This document shows positions 62,419 to 64,000 of a stretch of 64,000 nt of DNA, piece after piece. Below the pieces are notes generated by a model, which worked only from the letters and a program-made list of their open reading frames with translations, did no database searches and was not told the DNA's origin. The stretch is from Anodontia alba. Lineage: Eukaryota; Mollusca; Bivalvia; Lucinida; Lucinidae. Position 1 is the stretch's first letter. Each line of letters starts with the position of its first letter. The stretch is from positions 37,752,152 to 37,816,151 of the forward strand of contig OZ024836.1 in the NCBI GenBank assembly GCA_964016985.1, written 5' to 3'. The translations under genes and the position numbers were made by a program.

Positions 62419-62633
62419 CCTTTTTATTCCTGAGTTTTGTAAATGGACTCTTCCATCTTTAAATTTGGACATGTCCATTCTTTGTAAATGGGGGGGGGGG
62501 GGGGGAGACAATGATCATTAACATATAAGTAGTGTAGATCCTGATGAGATGGCTCATTTATAATGAGCCATCATATTTAGATCTACACTCTTTGAATAGG
62601 TATCAGTACTGGTCAGTGCAGGATTTGAAGGGG
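62419..62633. mobile_element. TTAA-flanked MITE with alpha-type hairpin and internal G tract
   Basis: TTAA at 62415-62418 and 62634-62637. Hairpin GTGTAGATCCTGATGAGATG with inner stem GGCTCATTTATAATGAGCC. A run of G of about 17 nt lies inside (62489-62505). Confidence 0.75.
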
Positions 62634-62637
62634 TTAA

Positions 62638-62817
62638 ACCCCTAATGCTTACCTTTGAGCAGACGACATTTTGCAATATATGACATTTCATGCAAATGAG
62701 ACAGTTTGCATGACATGTTAATCTGCTAATTAACATGACATTTTGTATGGAAAAAAAAAATGCAGAAAATATCAGCTTGTTGTCTGCTGAATTTGCCCTG
62801 TGCTAAAGGTTAGTGAT
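62638..62817 (+). mobile_element. T7 MITE abutting the previous MITE at one TTAA
   Basis: Starts ACCCCTAATGCTTACC directly after the shared TTAA. GAGCAGACGACATTTTGC, beta core and TTGTCTGCTGAATTTGCCC follow. Confidence 0.75.
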
Positions 62818-62826
62818 AAATTGAAC

Positions 62827-62995
62827 CCTTAGCTTGCTGGGTAAAATTTTCAACAGACAACATTTTGCAATATTTGGAAATAGTTTTTATCATTTCATGC
62901 AATGAAAGAGACATTTAATTTGCATGAAATATCAAAGCCTATTTTCTGGGAAAAGTAAGAAAAATGTTGAATTAACACAGGGAGTGGTAAAGGAT
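62827..62995 (+). mobile_element. T7 MITE, diverged
   Basis: CCCTTAGCTTGCTGGGTAAA, TTTCATGCAATGAAAGAGAC, AAGCCTATTTTCTGGGAAAA. Confidence 0.7.
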
Positions 62996-63035
62996 AAATA
63001 TCGTAAATTTTAAATCTTAGCAAATTACATTTTAA

Positions 63036-63233
63036 TCCATTAAAGTGTATAACAAAATAATAGCAATTATTCAGATTTGTTTTTATTTTTCAGAGAAAAT
63101 AAGACTTGACACTTTATGTGAATATTCTGCTAAGCAGATAATTCTAATGAGTTGCCAAGCCTTATTTTCTCTGCAAAGTAGTAATAAAAATTCAAAATAT
63201 TGTCTGCTGCAGTTGTTATTGGCACTTTAAGGA
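63036..63233 (+). mobile_element. T6 MITE
   Basis: TTAA at 63032-63035. CCATTAAAGTGTATAAC left, TTATTGGCACTTTAAGG right. Beta core AGAGAAAATAAGACTTGACA. Confidence 0.82.
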
Positions 63234-63261
63234 TGAAACCTTTTTATTTTGAGATTATTTA

Positions 63262-63805
63262 AGCAGGCCTCAGTGGCTTAGTCAAATGCATATCTGACTG
63301 GTGATCAGAAGGTCACTGGTTTGATCCCTGCCGGGTCTGGCAACATTCTTTTGTGGAGATTGATCATGAAATATTTTCTATGGTCATTCTCTACCTTCCG
63401 AATATTCAAGAAGACCAGTTGTCAATTTCTGGCGAAAGAATGTGCACATGTAGTGATTAAATGCTTAAAAGACTAAGCCTACACAGGAAAAGAGTGGTTA
63501 GATAAACTGACCAGGGCCCAGTTGTTCAAAGCGTCGTTAGCTTAACGAGCTCGTTAAGGGCCATTTCGTTAACTATTTTAGGGGATTAAATATACAATTT
63601 TCTGAAATTTTTTGCTGAAAAAATGTGAGTAGCTTTTGCACTGCAAAAGCTACTCACATTTTTTCAGCAAAAAATTTCAGCATTTTTGCGTATCACTCCA
63701 TGTAAATTTTAACGAATCGTTAACTAACGACATCGTTAGCTTTGAACAACTGGGCCCAGTTTGACATGACCTTAATAGTGTTGACTGGGCCCTTAAACTC
63801 CAAAC
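63262..63805 (+). mobile_element. S1 SINE interrupted by T10
   Basis: Head GCCTCAGTGGCTTAGTCAAA, B-box-like GGTTTGATCCC, body as other S1. Interrupted at GACCAG / TTTGACATGACC, continuous in other copies. Confidence 0.92.
63515..63757 (-). mobile_element. T10 MITE, full length
   Basis: GGCCCAGTTGTTCAAAGC at the left and GCTTTGAACAACTGGGCCC at the right, internal order reversed relative to the other three copies. Same hairpin. A/AG duplicated. Confidence 0.92.
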
Positions 63806-63936
63806 CAACCAAAATTAAGGTAATGTAATGATAAACTGAAAAAAAAATGTAAATTGAAAATTGATGCAACTTTCCCCATACAGTGCTTAGCACAAATACA
63901 GCAAAAGTCATTTAGATTTTTTTAGTACATTTTTTT

Positions 63937-64000
63937 TAGCTCATGAGCTATACTGATCACTTTTTGTCTGTCATCCATCCACCTGGCTGTCAGTCCATCC
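63937..64000 (+). mobile_element. left end of a fourth Helitron-like element
   Basis: TTTTTTAGCTCATGAGCTATACTGATCAC and CTGTCATCCATCC resemble the starts at 34544 and 37161. Cut by the window edge. Confidence 0.6.

Overview
The window looks like nuclear DNA from a marine lophotrochozoan, most likely a bivalve mollusc. The grounds are AT-rich sequence, GT/AG splice signals, tRNA-headed SINEs, a Penelope-like retroelement fragment, Helitron-like elements with 140-170 bp tandem cores, and MITEs every 0.5-2 kb. There is no prokaryotic gene organisation. The species is not identified. Only one host coding exon is well supported: a FOLN-Kazal exon at 21106-21321 (+). The rest reads as intron or intergenic DNA made largely of nested transposable elements and tandem arrays.

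Local labels used below are mine, not database names. Three hairpin cores recur. Core alpha has an outer stem like AACAGTGTAGACCCAGATCA. Core beta is like TGACATTTCATGCAAATTGT. Core gamma is like GTGGGTACTCATTAGAAGTG. MITE families are named by their ends: T1 (TTAA|CCCTTGTCATGCTGAA, alpha), T2 (CCATATTTACCCTAAGTATT, alpha), T3 (GTCCTAAAATTTTGTACACC, alpha), T4 (TTAA|CCCATTGTAGACTGAAT, alpha), T5 (TTAA|CCCTTAAAGCGCCAATC, alpha), T6 (CTTAAAGTGCCAATCACAAC, beta), T7 (CAGAGTGCTAAG / TTCAGCAGACGACA, beta), T8 (GCTCCAGATAAGGCA, gamma), T9 (core AAAGGAAAGAATTTGCTC), T10 (GGGCCCAGTTGTTCAAAGC), T12 (CCCAGCAAACACA), T14 (TACTGTATTTGACC, gamma) and T17 (CATCACGAAAACATA, gamma). S1, S2 and S4 are tRNA-headed SINEs. 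S3 is a retroposon-like repeat with a CAAT-type tail. K is an unclassified repeat.

Layout. 1-1.9 kb is a 98-bp satellite. 1.9-11.5 kb is dense MITEs and SINEs, including a three-level nest at 5.86-6.39 kb. 11.5-13.8 kb is a 49-bp minisatellite split by a 760-bp fold-back element. 13.8-21 kb and 21.4-33 kb are MITEs with stretches I cannot assign. 33.9-40.7 kb is a Penelope-like element (minus strand) broken by two Helitron-like insertions; the second carries about 19 tandem 166-bp units, each with a CTCF/GC-box-like motif. 40.8-51 kb is nested SINEs and MITEs plus a third Helitron-like element. 51.3-54.6 kb is a 50-bp minisatellite. 54.7-64 kb is more MITEs, a decayed Tc1-like transposase and the start of a fourth Helitron-like element.

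The most notable pattern is modularity: the same long hairpin cores sit inside MITEs with different termini, and within core alpha a constant outer stem encloses a family-specific, self-complementary inner stem. Several nested insertions give target-site duplications directly (TTAA for T1/T4/T5/T7, TT for T12, one or two bases for T10, 8-14 bp for the SINEs).
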